Shown here: in pieces, positions 32,940 to 43,896 of the stretch
How positions within the stretch are numbered: the stretch's first letter is position 1
Layout: the number at the start of each line of letters is the position of its first letter
Source of the DNA: Gammaproteobacteria bacterium
Lineage (GTDB): Bacteria > Pseudomonadota > Gammaproteobacteria > Enterobacterales > Alteromonadaceae
Length of the DNA stretch: 63,024 nt
Assembly (NCBI GenBank): GCA_018825965.1
Contig: JAHKAA010000001.1
Span: 1 to 63,024 of the forward strand
Direction of reading: 5' to 3'
Made by a program: the position numbers and the translations under genes
Notes under the pieces: model-generated
Seen by the model: the letters and a program-made list of their open reading frames with translations, nothing else
Told to the model about the DNA's origin: nothing
Database searches by the model: none

Positions 32940-33941
32940 ATGATGACCCGAACTATTATGGCGCAGGAAGCTGCGGAAGCACCAAGCCGGATCCGTGAAC
33001 AATTAGCGGCCAATGCCAGTCGTATTGCCGACATAGTCAGGTTGATCAAACAAAAGCAGCCACGTTATGTCTATATGGTAGGCCGTGGTTCATCTGATCA
33101 TGCCGGTGTCTTTGCCAAGTATCTGATTGAAATTGAAATAGGTTTACCTGTTGCTGCAGCGGCTCCTTCTATTGCCAGCGTATACAACAAACAACTGGAT
33201 TTGACAGGTGCTCTGGTACTGGTGATTTCACAATCAGGCCGCAGCCCGGATATTCTGGCTCAGGTCGCTATGGCGAAGGCGGCTGGCGCTCTGGTCATTG
33301 CATTGGTAAATGATGAAAGCTCACCTTTAGCTGAACAAGCCGATCAGGTGATCCCTCTGAATGTAGGTGCTGAAAAGGCTGTTGCAGCGACAAAAAGTTA
33401 TCTGGCTACCCTGAGTGCCTTGTTACAGCTGGTTGCCGCCTGGTCTGGCAATAGTCAGTTGCAGGATGCTGTAACGAGCTTGCCTGAATTACTGGAACGC
33501 GCTATCGAATTACCTGCTCAGTTAACTGCAGAGTCTCTGGACGGAGTGAAGCATCTGGTGGTGTTAGGTCGTGGGCCTGGTTATGCCATCAGCCGTGAAA
33601 TTGCGCTGAAACTCAAAGAAGTCTGTGGCATTCATGCTGAAGCCTTTTCCAGCGCCGAGTTCCTGCACGGCCCTGTGACTTTAGTGAAGGATCAGTTTGC
33701 TATTGTTGACGTCAGCATAGCAGATGAAGCCAATGCCGCTCATCAGGCGCAAATTGCCGAAGTGCGTAGCCGTGGTGCCCGTATTGTGCATTTGCATCAT
33801 GCGGATTTGTTATCTAATCCAAGGGTATTACCGCTGGCTTTGCTGCAACGTTTTTATCTGGATGTTGAAGCCGTAGCCCGCAGCCGTGGTGTCAATCCTG
33901 ATGCACCTCCAGGCCTGAACAAAGTCACTAAAACGGTCTGA
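32940..33941 (+). CDS. nagB: Glucosamine-6-phosphate deaminase NagB-II (SIS family)
   Basis: The protein has 333 residues from the ATG at 32940 (GTG at 32928 and ATG at 32943 are alternatives; no strong ribosome-binding site decides). Two SIS domains are present: YMVGRGSSDHAGVFAKYLIE with LVISQSGRSPDILAQV, and VVLGRGPGYAISREIALKLKE with AEAFSSAEFLHGP. It lacks the glutaminase domain of GlmS, which it otherwise resembles. This is the Alteromonadales deaminase that turns GlcN-6-phosphate into fructose-6-phosphate and ammonia, non-homologous to E. coli NagB. It ends 10 bp before nagA. Confidence 0.92.
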   Translation: MMTRTIMAQEAAEAPSRIREQLAANASRIADIVRLIKQKQPRYVYMVGRGSSDHAGVFAKYLIEIEIGLPVAAAAPSIASVYNKQLDLTGALVLVISQSGRSPDILAQVAMAKAAGALVIALVNDESSPLAEQADQVIPLNVGAEKAVAATKSYLATLSALLQLVAAWSGNSQLQDAVTSLPELLERAIELPAQLTAESLDGVKHLVVLGRGPGYAISREIALKLKEVCGIHAEAFSSAEFLHGPVTLVKDQFAIVDVSIADEANAAHQAQIAEVRSRGARIVHLHHADLLSNPRVLPLALLQRFYLDVEAVARSRGVNPDAPPGLNKVTKTV

Positions 33942-33951
33942 TGAGGTGTTA

Positions 33952-35073
33952 ATGCAGCAGATTTCAGTAGCCCGGTTGTTTGATGGTCAACACTGGCAGC
34001 AGAATGTCACTTTAACTATCGAAGCTGGTCGTATTCATTCGATTCAGCCAGCTGATGGTGCAGTACTGCAAGGTGCTCTGGTGCCGGGTTTTATCGATGT
34101 GCAGGTCAATGGCGGTGGTGGTGCTTTATTTAATACGGATACCAGCATCAATGCGCTTCGTATTATGGTGAAAGCCCATGCTCAGTTTGGCAGCACAACA
34201 CTCTTGCCTACAGTGATCACAGATTCAGTGGCCGTGATGCAACAAGCCGCTGACGTGATAGCTCAGGCTATCGCCACTAAAGAGCCTGGTGTTTTGGGAG
34301 TGCATTTTGAAGGCCCACATTTGTCTGTGCCTAAAAAGGGGGTTCACCCTGAACCTCATATCCGGCCTTTATCAGAAGCTGAACTGGCAATTTACCGCCG
34401 TACTGATCTTGGTATTAAGCTGGTGACTGTGGCCCCAGAGAATATCAGCCCTGAACAAATCAAAGAGTTAGTGCAAGCTGATGTCATTGTTTGTTTAGGC
34501 CACAGCAACGCAGATGCAGCCACAGTGCAAGCTGCTCTGGCGGCCGGCGCTACGGGTTTTACTCATTTATACAACGCAATGTCGCCTTTAACCTCACGTG
34601 AACCCGGTGTGGTAGGGGCGGCTCTTGCCGATCCTCATAGCTGGTGTGGTGTTATTTTAGATGGCTTTCATGTGCACCCGCTGGCGGTAAAAGTGGCTTT
34701 AGCGGCCAAACCCAGAGGCAAATTACTGATAGTGACAGACGCTATGTCTCCTGTGGGCACCAGCCAGACCGAATTTGATTTTTTCGACGGTAAAGTGATA
34801 AGGGACGGCAACAAATTAACCAATTTAAACGGAAATTTAGCCGGATCAGTACTGGATATGGCCAGTGCAGTGTCTTATGCCGTCAAGGATCTTGGCCTTG
34901 AGCTGTCTGAAGCTGTGCGTATGGCGTCTTTATACCCGGCTGAATTTTTAGGCATCAGCTCTGAGCGTGGGTCCATTCAAGTGGGAGCCAAAGCTGATCT
35001 GGTTCTACTGAATGATGAAGGTCAGGTACAGCAGTGCTGGCTGGAAGGGCATGCTTTTATCGAAACCAGGTAA
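33952..35073 (+). CDS. nagA: N-acetylglucosamine-6-phosphate deacetylase
   Basis: The protein has 373 residues from the ATG at 33952 with GAGG five bases upstream. The amidohydrolase fold is clear: LVPGFIDVQVNGGGG, GVHFEGPHLSVPKKGVH with the metal-binding Glu, CLGHSNADA and FTHLYNAMSPLTSREPG with the metal His residues, and LIVTDAMSPVG with the catalytic Asp. It removes acetate from GlcNAc-6-phosphate, giving the NagB substrate. The DUF-free C-terminus (GSIQVGAKADLVLLN) is standard. The acetate released may link to the CrbS/CrbR-like system nearby; that link is speculation. Confidence 0.95.
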   Translation: MQQISVARLFDGQHWQQNVTLTIEAGRIHSIQPADGAVLQGALVPGFIDVQVNGGGGALFNTDTSINALRIMVKAHAQFGSTTLLPTVITDSVAVMQQAADVIAQAIATKEPGVLGVHFEGPHLSVPKKGVHPEPHIRPLSEAELAIYRRTDLGIKLVTVAPENISPEQIKELVQADVIVCLGHSNADAATVQAALAAGATGFTHLYNAMSPLTSREPGVVGAALADPHSWCGVILDGFHVHPLAVKVALAAKPRGKLLIVTDAMSPVGTSQTEFDFFDGKVIRDGNKLTNLNGNLAGSVLDMASAVSYAVKDLGLELSEAVRMASLYPAEFLGISSERGSIQVGAKADLVLLNDEGQVQQCWLEGHAFIETR

Positions 35074-35131
35074 CTAATAAATTTATCCAATAAATTCAAC
35101 ATAATAACTATTAAAGCAACAGGAAGGAATT

Positions 35132-36436
35132 ATGGAAATGACAGTTGATACCCCCAAGGCGCGCAGTGGTGTTTTGCCTATGGTTATAGTGGCCATGCTG
35201 TTTTTTGTGCTGGGTTTTGCCACCTGGCTGAATGGCTCTTTAATGCCCTATTTAAAACAAATGCTGCAACTTAGCCCATTGCAGGCATCTCTGGTGCTGT
35301 TTTCCTTTTATATTGCCGTCACTTTTACCGCTTTGCCATCAGCCTGGCTGATCCGAAAAGTAGGTTATAAAAATGGTATGGCATTGGGTATGGCTGTGAT
35401 GATGCTGGCAGGCCTGTTGTATATTCCTGCCGCCCAAACTCAAACCTTTGCGTTGTTTTTGCTAGCTCAACTGGTGATAGGTGCAGGTCAAACCTTATTA
35501 CAAACAGCGGTGAATCCTTATGTGGTCAAAATTGGCCCTGAAGAAACTGCGGCTGTTCGTATCAGTATTATGGGTATTCTGAATAAAACTGCAGGTGTGG
35601 TTGCTCCTTTGGTGTTTACTGCTTTGATTGTCAGCGGTTTTACCGCTCCTGCAGATACAGCTCTGACCCCGGAACAAATTGACGCTATGGCCGCCAACCT
35701 GGTGTTTCCTTATTTAGGATTGGCTGCCTTTTTAGGCTTATTGGGTTTAGCTGTAAAATACTCGCCTTTGCCTGAACTGGAAAAAGAGTCAGGCACAGGT
35801 ACTGGTGTTGAGCAGTTAAAAGCTGTTTTGGCGAAACCAGCTCTGGTGCTGGGTGTGCTGTCGTTATTTGTTTATGTGGCCGTTGAAGTGATAGCGGGCG
35901 ACACCATAGGTTTGTTTGCCTTGTCGCTTGGTGTTGAGCGCTACACTGTGATGACCTCTTATACTATGGCTTGTATGGTGGTGGGTTACATCCTGGGTAT
36001 TCTGCTTATTCCCCGGGTTTTGTCCCAACAAAAAGCTTTGGCAGTGTCCGCCGTTTTAGGTTTAGTTTTAACTCTGGCGATAGCCTTTGGCGATACCAAT
36101 TCTTACCTTATTGCGAATGCGCTGCTGGTGCCTTTTGGCGGCACAGCCTTGCCAGACGCCTTGTTATTTATCGCCATTCTGGGCTTAGCCAATGCCATTG
36201 TCTGGCCTGCGGTCTGGCCTCTGGCTTTATCAGGTCTTGGCACTTTAACCAGTATTGGTTCGGCTTTACTTATTATGGGTATTGCTGGCGGCGCTTTTGG
36301 TCCATTGTTTTGGGGCCTTGCCAGCGGCACAGCCTTAGGGCAGCAGGGCGCTTATCTGGTGATGTTACCTTGTTACGCTTTTATCCTGTTTTATGCGTTG
36401 AAAGGCCATAAGCTTACCAGTTGGAAAAGCTCTTAA
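35132..36436 (+). CDS. nagP: GlcNAc transporter NagP (FucP-like MFS)
   Basis: The protein has 434 residues and 12 predicted helices. FucP-subfamily features: MLFFVLGFATWLNGSLMPYLK in helix 1, RKVGYKNGMALGM between helices 2 and 3, and AGQTLLQTAVNPYVVKIGP in helix 4-5. In Shewanella and relatives NagP of this family brings GlcNAc across the inner membrane. It lies 58 bp downstream of nagA with AGGAAGGAATT before the ATG, and 18 bp upstream of nagX. Confidence 0.92.
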   Translation: MEMTVDTPKARSGVLPMVIVAMLFFVLGFATWLNGSLMPYLKQMLQLSPLQASLVLFSFYIAVTFTALPSAWLIRKVGYKNGMALGMAVMMLAGLLYIPAAQTQTFALFLLAQLVIGAGQTLLQTAVNPYVVKIGPEETAAVRISIMGILNKTAGVVAPLVFTALIVSGFTAPADTALTPEQIDAMAANLVFPYLGLAAFLGLLGLAVKYSPLPELEKESGTGTGVEQLKAVLAKPALVLGVLSLFVYVAVEVIAGDTIGLFALSLGVERYTVMTSYTMACMVVGYILGILLIPRVLSQQKALAVSAVLGLVLTLAIAFGDTNSYLIANALLVPFGGTALPDALLFIAILGLANAIVWPAVWPLALSGLGTLTSIGSALLIMGIAGGAFGPLFWGLASGTALGQQGAYLVMLPCYAFILFYALKGHKLTSWKSS

Positions 36437-36454
36437 TTTGTTAAAGGCACCTTT

Positions 36455-37546
36455 ATGTCTTCACCACGTTTTTATGCGCTGGATGCGTTAAGAGGTTTAG
36501 CCATAGCCCTGATGATCCTGGTCAATACGCCAGGATCCTGGCTGCATGTCTATACCCCGCTTTTGCATGCTCCCTGGGATGGATTTACTTTTGCAGATAT
36601 CGTCTTCCCCACCTTTTTATTTGTGGTGGGGGCAGCGATGTTTTATTCGCTGAAAACTGCAGTCTTATCCAGACAAAGCCTGTGGCGGGTCAGCAGTAGG
36701 GCCTTAAAGTTAATAGGTATTGGTGTGTTGCTGAACTATGTGCCTTTTACTGTTGATCTGGCCGAATTACGTTTGCCCGGTGTATTGCAACGTATAGGCT
36801 TAGCCTACTGGCTGGCCGCCCTGTTGATATTGACGGTAAAACGCAGTTATCTGCCTTTTGTTGCTGTGGCTTTGGTGTTGTTGTATTGGTTAGCGCTGGT
36901 GCTGGGTGGGGGCGAATTGCCTTATAGCCTGGAGCAGAATCTGGTGCGGCAACTGGATTTAGCTGTTTTTGGCGCTGCTCATTTGTACCAGGGTTTTGGT
37001 GTGGCTTTTGATCCTGAAGGCTTATTAAGCACTCTGCCTTGTATAGTGGCTGTTTTGATTGGTTTTGGTACCGCCTCGTTTTTACAGGGCAAACAGCAGC
37101 ATCAGGCCTTGCGTCTGTTATTGCTGTCCGGTGTGATTCTGGTGGTTCTGGCTTTGCTTTGGCATTTGCTTTGGCCCATCAATAAAGCCTTATGGTCCGG
37201 CAGTTATCTGGTGCTGAGCAATGGTTTAATTTTGTTGCTGTTAGCGGCTTTGGTTTGGTGTATTGATATCAAAGGCTGGACTCGCATAGCTGAACCTTTA
37301 AAAGTCTACGGCACTAATCCACTCTTTATTTATATTTTGTCCTGGCTCTGGGCTGTGCTTATCGATCGGTTGATTTTTATTCCGGCAGAGGCTGGCTCAG
37401 TCTCTTTGTATCAGTGGGGTTTTGAGCAATTCGCTTTAGTGTTCCCAGCCAAACTGGCGTCTTTTGTGTTTGCGCTGCTGCATGTGGCTGGCTTCTGGTA
37501 TTTGTCATTGCTGCTGTATAAACGCAATATAATCATTAAGCTATGA
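36455..37546 (+). CDS. nagX: NagX-like integral membrane acyltransferase homologue
   Basis: The protein has 363 residues with about 10 helices. It starts with FYALDALRGLAIALMILVNTPGSWLHVY, the hallmark of the DUF5009/heparan-alpha-glucosaminide N-acetyltransferase relatives, and shows TFADIVFPTFLFVVGAAMFYS and RLPGVLQRIGLAYW. NagX is a regular member of the Alteromonadales nag operon; it may acetylate glucosamine or glucosamine oligomers so that they can enter the pathway, a role suggested by homology only. It is last in the operon, followed by a strong hairpin. Confidence 0.88.
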   Translation: MSSPRFYALDALRGLAIALMILVNTPGSWLHVYTPLLHAPWDGFTFADIVFPTFLFVVGAAMFYSLKTAVLSRQSLWRVSSRALKLIGIGVLLNYVPFTVDLAELRLPGVLQRIGLAYWLAALLILTVKRSYLPFVAVALVLLYWLALVLGGGELPYSLEQNLVRQLDLAVFGAAHLYQGFGVAFDPEGLLSTLPCIVAVLIGFGTASFLQGKQQHQALRLLLLSGVILVVLALLWHLLWPINKALWSGSYLVLSNGLILLLLAALVWCIDIKGWTRIAEPLKVYGTNPLFIYILSWLWAVLIDRLIFIPAEAGSVSLYQWGFEQFALVFPAKLASFVFALLHVAGFWYLSLLLYKRNIIIKL

Positions 37547-37552
37547 AGACAT

Positions 37553-37606
37553 AATTAGGATCAGAGTAAAACTAAGCTTGGGCTTCATTTTACTCTGATC
37601 CTAATT
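37553..37606. terminator. Bidirectional terminator hairpin with 19-bp stem
   Basis: AATTAGGATCAGAGTAAAA (37553-37571) pairs without mismatch with TTTTACTCTGATCCTAATT (37588-37606), leaving a 16-base loop. It separates nagX from the convergent Wzi-like gene, whose stop codon is three bases away. Its CAGAGTAAA core recurs at 29003. Confidence 0.9.
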
Positions 37607-37608
37607 CG

Positions 37609-39024
37609 TTAGAACCTGTATTCCCAGGTGGTGGCTGCTGCTACTTCGTCAGCAGCTTCAGGTAATAATGGTGATTGATCCAGATAACGTAACTGCAGGC
37701 TCAGTAAACCATTAAAAAATGGCCGTCTGTGTTCAGCTTTGGCTTGCCAGCTTTGTTCGCTGTTGCCGACATTGTCATAATAATTGGCCAGATACAGATG
37801 GCCTGACCAACTGATGCCGTCATAAGTCTGGTAATGATAACCAGCACTTAATACGCGGGCGTCTTTGCCATAACCGCTGCCAATGACACGGCCGTATCTG
37901 CTGTAGCCCTGAGGGTACAACTCGCCCTGATAAGCGCAATTCCCTTTTTCTACTGTATCCGGACAATCAATATAAGTATCTGAATACTCCATATTTAGGG
38001 TATGGATGCCTGAGCTATTGCCCCAGTAACTGCGAATGCCTGCCAGCAGCAAAGAGTTATCCGGCAAACCTTCCGCGTTGTCATCATCGGCCAGCTCAAT
38101 ATAAGCCGTCAGCGGCTGGTTCAGCAGATTAAAATGGTAACTTAAATCTATGGCTGCTCTTTGATCAGAATTTGGGGTCTCTTCATCTTTATTGATAAGC
38201 ATATCCCACCAGTCACCCACGCCATTGTTTTTTCCCTGGCCGCCCCATTGACTGACTCGTGATATACCCAGTTCCAGAGCAGCAGCAGGTCTGAAGTTAA
38301 AACGGCCGCCCCAGTAACGGGTTTGACTGACAGCACTCTGGTGTTCACCTAAACCTATAAAGGTGGTGAAACTCCAGGGTCCTAACCAGTTCAGTACTGG
38401 CAAATCTATAGGGTCCCAGCCATGGCGACTTAAACGTATCGAAGGTAAAGGCCTGGCGTTGTTACTTTGCAACAAAGCGCTTTGTTGGCCTGGTCCCCAC
38501 CAGTTATTGACCTGATCGACCGACAGTACCCAGTTGCCCAGCAATGCTGCCAGATAACTGTTGTCGTAAGTTAAATCCTGTTCTGTGCTGCCATCATGGC
38601 GTTTGCGATAATGCACCTCTGAGCGGCCGGCAAACAGATCATTCTGAAATTCACTGAATACTGTGATGCTGGCCGTTTCTGAATAAGTTTCCCCAAAACT
38701 CTGAATCCCCATTTGCTCTGAATTGGCTTTAAGCTTAATACCAGCCGTTTTATCACTTTCGTTGACATTCAGAGCTTTACGCACATGAGCTAAAGCAAAA
38801 GTTACTTCTTCGTTGTAGCGGCGATTGGGAACTACAGCCAAATCTTTGGCAATATTCTTCCACATCAAAGGATAGGTATTGACAGGACCACTGATTAAAC
38901 CTGCGTGAGACAAGGTTTGCAGTGACTGGCGCAGGTAGTTGTCCTGCGTATCCATCCAGGGGGTTGCTTGTGCTGACAAAGCCAGAAAAGCCAGAGTCAA
39001 AGTGCTGAACTTAAGTTTTTTCAT
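37609..39024 (-). CDS. Capsule-assembly Wzi-family outer-membrane protein
   Basis: The protein has 471 residues from the ATG at 39024. It has a signal peptide (KKLKFSTLTLAFLALSAQATP) and the family pattern: DTQDNYLRQSLQTLSHAGLISGPVNTYPL at the N-terminus, then VDQVNNWWGPGQQSALLQSNNARPLPSIRLSR and a C-terminal beta-strand ending in Phe (TTWEYRF). Wzi is an 18-strand barrel that ties capsule polysaccharide to the cell surface. No capsule genes are near, so the role here may be broader surface-glycan binding. It ends at the big hairpin and starts 25 bp upstream of coaD's end on the same strand. Confidence 0.85.
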   Translation of the reverse strand: MKKLKFSTLTLAFLALSAQATPWMDTQDNYLRQSLQTLSHAGLISGPVNTYPLMWKNIAKDLAVVPNRRYNEEVTFALAHVRKALNVNESDKTAGIKLKANSEQMGIQSFGETYSETASITVFSEFQNDLFAGRSEVHYRKRHDGSTEQDLTYDNSYLAALLGNWVLSVDQVNNWWGPGQQSALLQSNNARPLPSIRLSRHGWDPIDLPVLNWLGPWSFTTFIGLGEHQSAVSQTRYWGGRFNFRPAAALELGISRVSQWGGQGKNNGVGDWWDMLINKDEETPNSDQRAAIDLSYHFNLLNQPLTAYIELADDDNAEGLPDNSLLLAGIRSYWGNSSGIHTLNMEYSDTYIDCPDTVEKGNCAYQGELYPQGYSRYGRVIGSGYGKDARVLSAGYHYQTYDGISWSGHLYLANYYDNVGNSEQSWQAKAEHRRPFFNGLLSLQLRYLDQSPLLPEAADEVAAATTWEYRF

Positions 39025-39048
39025 GAGGACCAAAATCCGTGTATCAAA

Positions 39049-40300
<1,252 letters not shown>

Positions 40301-40436
40301 CTGTCCGCTGGCAACTATTTGCTACGCAACTAATCCGATCTGCAGCCTTTTCTGACAGAAAAGCGCTGCATCCCATTCGCTTAGTGATTACAATACGGCG
40401 GATTTTACCAAGCCCTCAGCCTTTCCGGAGAAAGTT

Positions 40437-41633
40437 ATGCGAACGACTCCTTTTCTTGCACACTTACAACAACAAATAGAAGACGTAAAAGTGCAAGGCC
40501 TGTACAAAGCCGAACGAGTGATCAGCTCGCAGCAACAAGCCGCCGTGACAGTCGGTCATGAACAAGTGCTCAATTTTTGTGCTAACAACTACTTAGGGTT
40601 AGCCAACAATACTGATTTGATTAAAGCAGCACAGCAAGGTCTGGACTCCCATGGTTTTGGTGTGGCCTCTGTGCGTTTTATCTGTGGTACTCAGGATATT
40701 CACAAAGAACTGGAACAAAAAATCAGCGGCTTTTTAGGCACTGAAGACACTATTTTGTATTCCTCTTGTTTTGATGCCAATGGTGGTTTATTTGAAACCA
40801 TTTTAGGCGCTGAAGATGCAGTGATTTCCGATTCGTTAAACCATGCCTCTATTATCGATGGTGTGCGTTTATGTAAAGCTAAACGTTACCGTTATGCCAA
40901 TAACGATATGGCCGAATTAGAAGCCCAGTTGAAACAAGCAGATGCCGATGGCGCCCGTTTTAAACTGATAGCCACAGACGGCGTGTTTTCAATGGATGGC
41001 GTCATTGCCGATTTAAAATCCATTTGTGATTTAGCTGACAAATACAACGCACTGGTGATGGTGGATGACAGCCATGCAGTGGGTTTTGTTGGTAAAAATG
41101 GCCGTGGCACCCACGAATACTGTGACGTGCTGGAACGTGTGGATATCATCACCGGCACTTTAGGCAAAGCTTTAGGTGGCGCTTCAGGTGGTTATACATC
41201 TGGCAAAAAAGAAGTGATTGAGTGGTTACGCCAGCGTTCACGCCCTTATTTATTCTCTAACTCTTTAGCACCTTCTATTGTGACAGCCTCTATCAAAGTA
41301 TTGGATTTACTGGCCAATGGTGATGATCTGCGCGCTAAATTATGGGACAACGTCAGTTACTTCCGTGAAAAAATGTCGGCGGCAGGTTTTACACTGGCAG
41401 GTAAAGATCACGCTATTATTCCTGTGATGTTAGGTGATGCCAAAGTAGCTGCCGAAATGGCGCGCCGTATGCTGGCTGAAGGTATTTATGTAGTGGGTTT
41501 CTCTTTCCCTGTAGTACCCAAAGATCAGGCGCGTATCCGCACTCAGATCTCTGCTGCACATAACAAAGAACATCTGGATAAAGCCATCAGCGCCTTTATT
41601 CGTATTGGTAAAGAAATGGGCGTAATTGCCTGA
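40437..41633 (+). CDS. kbl: 2-amino-3-ketobutyrate CoA ligase (glycine C-acetyltransferase)
   Basis: The protein has 398 residues, same length as E. coli Kbl. It cleaves 2-amino-3-oxobutyrate with CoA into glycine and acetyl-CoA. PLP fold type I motifs: [52 protein letters not shown] and the Schiff-base lysine in [25 protein letters not shown] precedes the ATG. It forms an operon with tdh, 7 bp downstream. Confidence 0.97.
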   Translation: MRTTPFLAHLQQQIEDVKVQGLYKAERVISSQQQAAVTVGHEQVLNFCANNYLGLANNTDLIKAAQQGLDSHGFGVASVRFICGTQDIHKELEQKISGFLGTEDTILYSSCFDANGGLFETILGAEDAVISDSLNHASIIDGVRLCKAKRYRYANNDMAELEAQLKQADADGARFKLIATDGVFSMDGVIADLKSICDLADKYNALVMVDDSHAVGFVGKNGRGTHEYCDVLERVDIITGTLGKALGGASGGYTSGKKEVIEWLRQRSRPYLFSNSLAPSIVTASIKVLDLLANGDDLRAKLWDNVSYFREKMSAAGFTLAGKDHAIIPVMLGDAKVAAEMARRMLAEGIYVVGFSFPVVPKDQARIRTQISAAHNKEHLDKAISAFIRIGKEMGVIA

Positions 41634-41640
41634 GGACGCC

Positions 41641-42666
41641 ATGATGAAAGCATTAGCAAAATTAAAAGCAGAACCGGGCATTTGGCAAACCGAAGTGGAC
41701 ATGCCAAAAGTAGGCCCAAATGATGTTCTGATCAAAATCAAAAAAACTGCTATTTGTGGCACAGACGTGCATATCTACAAATGGGATGAATGGGCGCAAA
41801 ACACTATTCCTCATGGCATGGTGGTAGGTCATGAGTATGTCGGCGAAGTAGTAGAGATGGGTTCTGAAGTCCGTGGTTTTGCCAAAGGCGACCGCGTATC
41901 AGGTGAAGGGCACTTAGTTTGTGGTTTCTGCCGTAACTGCCGCGCTGGTCGTGTGCATTTATGCCGCAATACCATAGGTGTGGGCGTCAACCGTGAAGGC
42001 TCTTTTGCCGAATACTTGTCTATTCCGGCTTTTAACGTCTTTAAAATTCCGGACAATATTCCGGATAATATCGCCGCTATCTTCGACCCATTTGGTAATG
42101 CCGTGCATACTGCTTTGTCTTTTGACTTAGTGGGCGAAGACGTCTTAATCACTGGTGCTGGTCCTATCGGCATTATGGCTGTGGCCGTCGCCCGTCATGT
42201 CGGTGCCCGTCATGTGGTGATCACTGATGTGAACCCATATCGCCTGGAGCTGGCGCGTAAAATGGGCGCGACCCGTGCTGTAGATGTCAGCAAAGAAGAT
42301 TTAAAAGACGTGATGAAAGAGCTTGGCATGACCGAAGGTTTTGACGTAGGTCTGGAAATGTCCGGTGTGCCTTCAGCCTTTCGTAGCATGTTAGACTCCA
42401 TCAACCACGGTGGAAAAATTGCGATGTTGGGTATTCCACCTTCAGATATGGCGGTGGACTGGAACAAAGTGATTTTTAAAGGCCTGGTGATCAAAGGCAT
42501 TTATGGTCGCGAAATGTTTGAAACCTGGTACAAAATGGCCAGCTTAATTCAGTCAGGTCTGGATTTAAGCCCCATTGTTACCCACGAAATGCCAATGGAA
42601 AACTACCAGGAAGGCTTTGAGATTATGTGCTCAGGCCAATCCGGTAAAGTCATTCTGAACTGGTAA
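41641..42666 (+). CDS. tdh: L-threonine 3-dehydrogenase
   Basis: The protein has 341 residues from the ATG at 41641 (41644 is equally possible; homologues start MKALAKL). It oxidises threonine to 2-amino-3-oxobutyrate with NAD, the substrate of Kbl. The zinc MDR features are present: [19 protein letters not shown] with catalytic Cys, [10 protein letters not shown], four structural-zinc cysteines in [15 protein letters not shown], and [15 protein letters not shown]. Together the operon degrades threonine to glycine and acetyl-CoA. Confidence 0.97.
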   Translation: MMKALAKLKAEPGIWQTEVDMPKVGPNDVLIKIKKTAICGTDVHIYKWDEWAQNTIPHGMVVGHEYVGEVVEMGSEVRGFAKGDRVSGEGHLVCGFCRNCRAGRVHLCRNTIGVGVNREGSFAEYLSIPAFNVFKIPDNIPDNIAAIFDPFGNAVHTALSFDLVGEDVLITGAGPIGIMAVAVARHVGARHVVITDVNPYRLELARKMGATRAVDVSKEDLKDVMKELGMTEGFDVGLEMSGVPSAFRSMLDSINHGGKIAMLGIPPSDMAVDWNKVIFKGLVIKGIYGREMFETWYKMASLIQSGLDLSPIVTHEMPMENYQEGFEIMCSGQSGKVILNW

Positions 42667-42673
42667 TTTGACA

Positions 42674-42705
42674 GGGGCAGAGCTTTGGTTCTGCCCCTTC
42701 CTCTT
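42674..42705 (+). terminator. Terminator of the kbl-tdh operon
   Basis: GGGGCAGA (42674-42681) and TCTGCCCC (42690-42697) form an 8-bp stem with 8-base loop, followed by TTCCTCTTG then T4. Confidence 0.85.
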
Positions 42706-42754
42706 GTTTTGTTTCCCACTATTAATTCCCGCTTGGCAGTGTAAATGCGATCTG

Positions 42755-42768
42755 TTATCATTTGATAA
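42755..42768. promoter_or_regulatory. Dyad upstream of the ferredoxin reductase gene
   Basis: TTATCATTTGATAA is a perfect inverted repeat followed by TCGTTCTTATC, 31 bp upstream of the start codon. The A/T pattern recalls iron-regulator (Fur) half-sites, but the match to the 19-bp consensus is incomplete. Confidence 0.35.
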
Positions 42769-42798
42769 TCGTTCTTATCTGGGTTCGCTACTGCGCCA

Positions 42799-43896
42799 AT
42801 GATTGCCCTGACTTTTGCTCTGCTGCTTTTGACATTTTTCCTGTTTGGCCGTGGTTATTGGCAGCATATAGCTTTGCCTAAATTGCAGAGTCAACGCTTG
42901 CAGCTGCAATTGGTGCGTGTAAAACGTCAGGGCCAGTATCTGAAGTTATGGCTGCAACATCCGGACGGCTTGTTATTGCCCAAAGCCAAAGCGGGCCAAC
43001 ATATTCTGTTGTATGGCAAAGATTTACAGGGCAAACCTGTCAGCCGTGCTTATTCATTGGCGCAGGATTGCAGTCAGCAGCGTTATTACCAACTGGTCAT
43101 TAAAGCTGAAACCGATGGCCGCTTGAGCCAGGCTTTATTTGTGCATTTAAAAGTAGGGGATTTAGTCGAGAGTTCTTACCCGCGTGGCCATTTTTTATTA
43201 AACCGATCACGCCAGCCTTTGGTGTTGGTAGCAGGTGGTGTGGGTATTACCCCTATGCTGGCGATGGCGTATGCCGCTATCCGGCAAAAACGTCAGGTGT
43301 TTCTGGTGTATCAGGCGCGCCGTCTGGAAGATATAGTGTTCTACCCTATGTTACGTCGTTTACCCCGTTTGCAACTTCGTATTGCCTTAACTCAGCCACC
43401 GGAAGACTGGCACGGTTTTAAAGGCCGCATTGATGCCGGTTATTTATATAAATTGGCAGGCCCGCAGGCTCAGTATTACTTTTGTGCTTCGGCCAAAATG
43501 GTGGAGCAGTTGATTTATGATTTGGGTATTTTAGGCGCACAATATTGTTATGCAGAGCTCTTTAGTGCTTCGGCAAGCGAGCAAAGTTTCCCTATTGAAA
43601 TCAATGGTGTATTTGCTGACAGTCAGGGGCATAAATCAGTGCTGGACGCTATTCTTGCAGCCCGGGTGCCGCTGAATTATGACTGCAAAGGTGGCTCTTG
43701 TGGCCTTTGTAAAGTGCGGGTGGTACAAGGCAGTTATCAGCAAGTGCTGGAACCCAGCATCAGTTGTGGTGGGGATGAAGTATTGGCTTGTTGTATTCAG
43801 CCGACTTCGGCTTTGGTGTTGAGTGCGGATATTCAGACAGAAGATTTATCGCCAGAGCAGTCGGTTGGCTTGGAACCTGCTGCAACCAGCCATTGA
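42799..43896 (+). CDS. Membrane-anchored NAD(P)H oxidoreductase with FAD and 2Fe-2S domains
   Basis: The protein has 365 residues. One N-terminal helix (ALTFALLLLTFFLFGRGYW) anchors it. The FAD domain shows RAYSLAQDC, the NAD domain LVLVAGGVGITPMLAMAYAAI, and the C-terminal ferredoxin domain has CKGGSCGLCKVRV with the further ligand Cys in VLACCIQP. Domain order (FAD, NAD, 2Fe-2S at the C-terminus) is that of hybrid-cluster-protein reductases and phthalate-dioxygenase-like reductases, not of NqrF, where 2Fe-2S comes first. The electron acceptor is unknown. No partner oxygenase or hybrid-cluster gene is nearby. A dyad at 42755 may control it. Confidence 0.87.
   Translation: MIALTFALLLLTFFLFGRGYWQHIALPKLQSQRLQLQLVRVKRQGQYLKLWLQHPDGLLLPKAKAGQHILLYGKDLQGKPVSRAYSLAQDCSQQRYYQLVIKAETDGRLSQALFVHLKVGDLVESSYPRGHFLLNRSRQPLVLVAGGVGITPMLAMAYAAIRQKRQVFLVYQARRLEDIVFYPMLRRLPRLQLRIALTQPPEDWHGFKGRIDAGYLYKLAGPQAQYYFCASAKMVEQLIYDLGILGAQYCYAELFSASASEQSFPIEINGVFADSQGHKSVLDAILAARVPLNYDCKGGSCGLCKVRVVQGSYQQVLEPSISCGGDEVLACCIQPTSALVLSADIQTEDLSPEQSVGLEPAATSH

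Noticed and set aside
35971..36411. A 146-residue frame inside nagP.
   Set aside because: An out-of-frame shadow of a well-supported transporter gene.
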